A program made the position numbers and the translations under genes. The notes beneath the pieces are model-generated. The model was not told the origin of the DNA. It worked only from the letters and a program-made list of their open reading frames with translations, and did no database searches. Positions 36,867 to 40,000 of a stretch of DNA of 40,000 nt are shown piece by piece; the stretch's first letter is position 1, and each line of letters starts with the position of its first letter. The stretch is from Paulinella micropora (Eukaryota > Cercozoa > Imbricatea > Euglyphida > Paulinellidae), in contig WBZZ01000940.1 of NCBI GenBank assembly GCA_019918135.1, positions 1 to 40,000 on the forward strand, written 5' to 3'.

Positions 36867-37622
36867 ATGTCCGAGTGGTTTATCTTCGTTAAGGCTTACT
36901 CTGCTAAGCATAACATAAGCTACAAGGAGGCATTGAAAAAAGCTGGTAAGGAATACAGAAAGCAGAGCTCAGCCAAAGGCGGAGCCGTCGCACGTGTGCG
37001 ACTGAATGGAGGCAGTGCTGAGTTGTCAGAGGATGTCTATTTGTCTTCGTCAGATAGAAAGGGCGCTGACGGATGGAAACCAGTCGCAAGCAAAGAGAAA
37101 TCAACAGTGTATGAAAAAGATGGTAAGGCGATTGTAGCATTTAGAGGCTCCGCGGATAAGCGAGACTTACTCACAGATGTCGCATTGGTAAAGGGAGTAT
37201 TAAAAAGAACACCGAGATATAAAGAAGAGCAGAAGCTGGTTAATGAAGTCATAAAGAAATATGGTAAGGATAATGTAGAGCTTACGGGTCATTCGTTAGG
37301 CGGCACAATAGCAAAAGATTTAAGCCGACAAACGGGTGTAAGGGCGACCACATACAATAAAGGTAGTAGCACGAGAGACCTAATTGAAGGAGTGATTGAC
37401 CGAGTGGCGGTGAAAGTTAATCCAAAAGGTAAAAGGGCAAAAACTGCGAAGCTGACCACGAACTACCGAACTGCATTTGACCCAGTATCATTGCTGGGAG
37501 CGACAGCTGTGAATACTAAGTTAGTCAAACCAAAGAAAGGAATTCATACGATTAGAAGCTTTAGTAAGGGCAAGCCCTTACAATCCCAAAAAAAGGGTAA
37601 AGGCAAAAAGGCAAAAAAATAA
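36867..37622 (+). CDS. Class 3 lipase-like hydrolase
   Basis: 251 residues. I chose the ATG at 36867 (MSEWFIFVKAYSAKHNISYK) rather than the in-frame one at 36816, which would translate the shared leader and hairpin. Residues 1-35 are a small helical domain common in giant-virus and Polinton-like proteins, followed by a Gly/Ala-rich linker. The hydrolase fold has GHSLGG with nucleophile Ser143 (the class 3 lipase motif). DPVS (about residue 205) and a His near residue 229 complete a plausible triad. It probably acts on membranes during entry or egress. The Lys-rich tail is KGKKAKK. The gene is intact and converges on the polymerase gene (stop codons 24 bp apart). Confidence 0.75.
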   Translation: MSEWFIFVKAYSAKHNISYKEALKKAGKEYRKQSSAKGGAVARVRLNGGSAELSEDVYLSSSDRKGADGWKPVASKEKSTVYEKDGKAIVAFRGSADKRDLLTDVALVKGVLKRTPRYKEEQKLVNEVIKKYGKDNVELTGHSLGGTIAKDLSRQTGVRATTYNKGSSTRDLIEGVIDRVAVKVNPKGKRAKTAKLTTNYRTAFDPVSLLGATAVNTKLVKPKKGIHTIRSFSKGKPLQSQKKGKGKKAKK

Positions 37623-37645
37623 ATAATCTTTTTATCATTTTTTGC

Positions 37646-40000
37646 TTAATAACCGAATGGCCTAGTTTCAATCGCATTGTCTACGATACCTATAATATTT
37701 CTTTTAGTGTAAGTAAAGCTGAATATTTTTTCTAAGTATTCGCTCGTTATTTTTTTCTGTTGTTTATCTCTTGTTATCTTGCTGTTTTCCACTATAACAA
37801 CTTTACCAGATTTTTCAATTCGTTTAGCTATCAATTTCTCTTCCTGAGTTTTAAGCAACTCTAACAATTCATTATTGCCGTTCTCAATAAGGTCGTTGTT
37901 TTTAATTCCAAGTCCGCAACTGATGACACTTAACATATTTGGTAAATTTAATGATTTATTGTTTTCATAATTCATACTAAAGCCTTTGACTTTCATACTT
38001 GCTTTGCCATTATCTAAGACATATCCATAACACTTTGGCCGCCTCCGATAAAGGTCATAATCTTTGCTCCGTGTAGTTCGTCCGTCCATTCGCCTAACAA
38101 CTTACCAGTTTTCACATCTGTTTCGCCCTTCGTTAAGTCTGTTGTATATATGACACTGTCGGTATCGTGGTATAGAACTCTGTTCTCTAGTTTGTCCATC
38201 ATCTCATATAGTCTAATCCTCGCGTGGCAAGTCGTAAATAAAGCAACTACAATATTTGTTTTTACTGGGTCGCTTACCGCATCCTGTTTAAGGTCATAAC
38301 TCGCTTCTATTATTTTGTCGTTAATAATGTTTATGTTTATGTTATCAACTGACTTATCGTTCATTAACTTGTATAAGGTATCTTTATCTTTAATCATTTT
38401 GTTTTGAGTTTTGTTTTGCTTTTCACCAAACTTGCCCCACAACGAGTTTAAGCACAACTTAGCAACCGCTCGCCGTCCTGGATTTTCTTCTATTTTGTTT
38501 CGTCCATCTTAATACCCATCCTGACTTCCATACTGTCAATGTAGTTTCTTTTTTGTTCCTGTGTAATACAGCCATCGGGATATCCGCTTGACTCTTGTTT
38601 AACCTTTAAGAAAGTTTTTATGTAATCTTTGAACAAGCTACTGCTCTGCTCCTTCCAGTGCCATACCTCATATATCTTTAATCAGCTTGTAGCCTTTGTC
38701 TAAGGCCTTGTAAATTTCTGGAGTTGCCCATGTGCCAGTTATTGCTCGCTCGTTATCGGTGTGCTTACATTCATCCTTTTGTTCGGTCATTCCGCACTTG
38801 TCGCATAAGTAATACATTAGTTTTCCTCTATCAGCCTTAGGTAAAACGGGGTGTAGTAATTTTCTCGGCGGTAGCATCTTAACCTTAGACACTCCGAAAT
38901 ATTCTCTGTTTATGATTTTGTTTCTCATCTCCTTTCGGTCGTCGTCATTTGATGGCCGTATGATTTCGTGGTGTCCGCTAGGGTAAAGGTCGTAAAACAT
39001 AACGGTCGGATACAGAGAGCATATGTCAATGTATTTTGCGTATTCATCGTTGTGCCGTGCTTTCCAATACAATGTTAGAGCATCCGTTCTACCTCCAAAC
39101 ATTGCTTCTCGCGGGTTCAGCCCTTCTTGTTCGGTAATTCGCTCATTAGTATCTTCCGCTAGGCTTTCACTTGTTTTCATTAATCTCCATTCACATTCCC
39201 AGATAGATACTAGTTTGCTTACTTGTTTGCTTAGTTCTTTTTCTCGTCTCATTGTTGCCTTGTATAATTCGCCCATCGTCTTGTTCTTCTTAGTATTGAT
39301 TGTATTACCATTGAAGCACTTTGGACATCCGTGCCATAGACATCCGTGAAATTCGTAAGCGGTTTTCGTCTTTTCATCCCAGCCATCTACGTAAATAGTT
39401 GAGTCGCCAATACGAAACATCTTTTCACCTCCATTGAATGCGTGTTTGATATCCGTTTGGTCTAACCTGCTTCTGTAAGCTATCCATTCAACACAGGCCC
39501 GAGAGGTAATCCTGTTTTGCTTTTCCGCCTTCAACACAGCAATTGAATTCTCTGGCATAAACTTAGCACGATACAAAGCCATAACACAACTCGCAATAGT
39601 TGTATATCGAAACGGATACCGAATTCTAGAAACTGCTTTCTAAAATCCATACATCCCCTTCTCAAAATGTCAACATCGCTATGACAGTATTCCGCGATTT
39701 CCTTCCGCATATCAAATGTGTTGTTTTTTTTCTTTCATACCATTCTAAGAATTCCTCTCTTTTCTTATCTTTCATCGTGTCGTATCCGTAGTGCTTCTTA
39801 TGAGGCATCACACCAACATAATTTTTATTCTTGTCCGTATTGAAGAAGTGAGGGAAGAAACCCTTTTTAAGTTCTTTCAATCCGAATGTTTTAGGAAAAT
39901 CAGCCAGAGGCATAGTCAAGAAACTGAGACTATCAATGAAGCGGTATTTCTTCAAAGTCATCATCATTATCTTACCGCCTTGATAAATGACGAATGGTGC
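37646..40000 (-). CDS. Protein-primed family B DNA polymerase, five frameshifts, 5' end beyond the window
   Basis: The element's replicative polymerase, on the minus strand and still open at the right edge. The frame changes near 39730 (A8 run), 39600 (CAAC), 38678 (AT repeat), 38509 (A4 run) and 38042 (CC in a C-run). The pieces in order carry Exo II (RFIDSLSF), Exo III (DVDIL), the protein-primed-type HGCLWHGCPKCF zinc segment and GGRTDA. Then come motif A DICSLYPT (about 39027), motif B LCLNSLWGKFG (about 38450) and motif C YHDTDSVIY (about 38160). The last segment is the C-terminal thumb ending TRPFGY. All catalytic motifs are present, so only the frame is broken. Whether this is decay or consensus error is open. 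The terminal-protein region is outside the window. Confidence 0.85.

Larger units (their letters stand above)
21430..40000. mobile_element. Maverick/Polinton-type element (endogenous Polinton-like virus), right end outside the window
   Basis: One AT-rich block holds the full Polinton core: rve integrase, protein-primed DNA polymerase B, FtsK/HerA packaging ATPase, adenain-like protease, penton-like minor capsid protein and major capsid protein. It also carries a lipase, a fibre with an S74 domain and several small virion-type proteins. At 18.5 kb visible it is within the usual 15-25 kb. Polintons are both transposons and potential virions. The left boundary is placed by composition only. Several genes carry frameshifts or stops, but the MCP, ATPase, protease and lipase are intact. 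Confidence 0.9.

Overview
The window looks like eukaryotic (protist or algal) nuclear DNA carrying stacked foreign DNA. It falls into two parts that differ in base composition. Positions 1 to about 21,400 are GC-rich, with long G/C homopolymers and microsatellites. Positions from about 21,430 to the right edge are AT-rich. Compact spliceosomal-type introns in the right part, and a degraded Ty3/gypsy-type integrase fragment at about 20.0-20.6 kb, argue for a cellular chromosome rather than a free bacterial or viral genome.

Left part (1-20 kb): about twelve intronless genes on both strands, separated by 0.1-1.6 kb of low-complexity DNA. The only strong family match is a D5-like superfamily 3 primase-helicase (2732-5622), a hallmark of nucleocytoplasmic large DNA viruses. 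The rest are a zeta-toxin-like P-loop kinase, an F-box-like protein, a single-pass glycoprotein with seven N-glycosylation sequons, several Cys-rich or coiled-coil proteins, and genes I cannot name. Several intergenic spacers contain near-perfect hairpins, and two local duplications copied a promoter/5' end and a 3' flank. An endogenous large-DNA-virus segment is the most economical reading, but it rests mainly on the helicase.

Junction (20-21.7 kb): gypsy pol remnant, a short tandem repeat, a ~480 bp polypyrimidine tract, then the drop in GC.

Right part (about 21.4-40 kb): a nearly complete Maverick/Polinton-type element. In order: coiled-coil protein, intron-containing gene, rve integrase, charged protein, long phage-like fibre with an S74 chaperone domain, small membrane protein, small unknown protein, FtsK/HerA packaging ATPase, basic minor virion protein, adenain-like protease, penton-like minor capsid protein (with an intron), major capsid protein, second structural protein, ExoX-C/DUF3820-like protein, class 3 lipase, and protein-primed DNA polymerase B that runs off the right edge. 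This is a full replication, integration and virion set. Stem-loops abut several start codons. A second stem-loop followed by GCTTCGCAAT sits after several stop codons. A shared leader precedes the capsid and lipase genes.

Many genes in both halves carry single-base frameshifts, nearly all in homopolymers. This may be long-read consensus error rather than decay, so broken genes are listed as disrupted, not as certainly dead.
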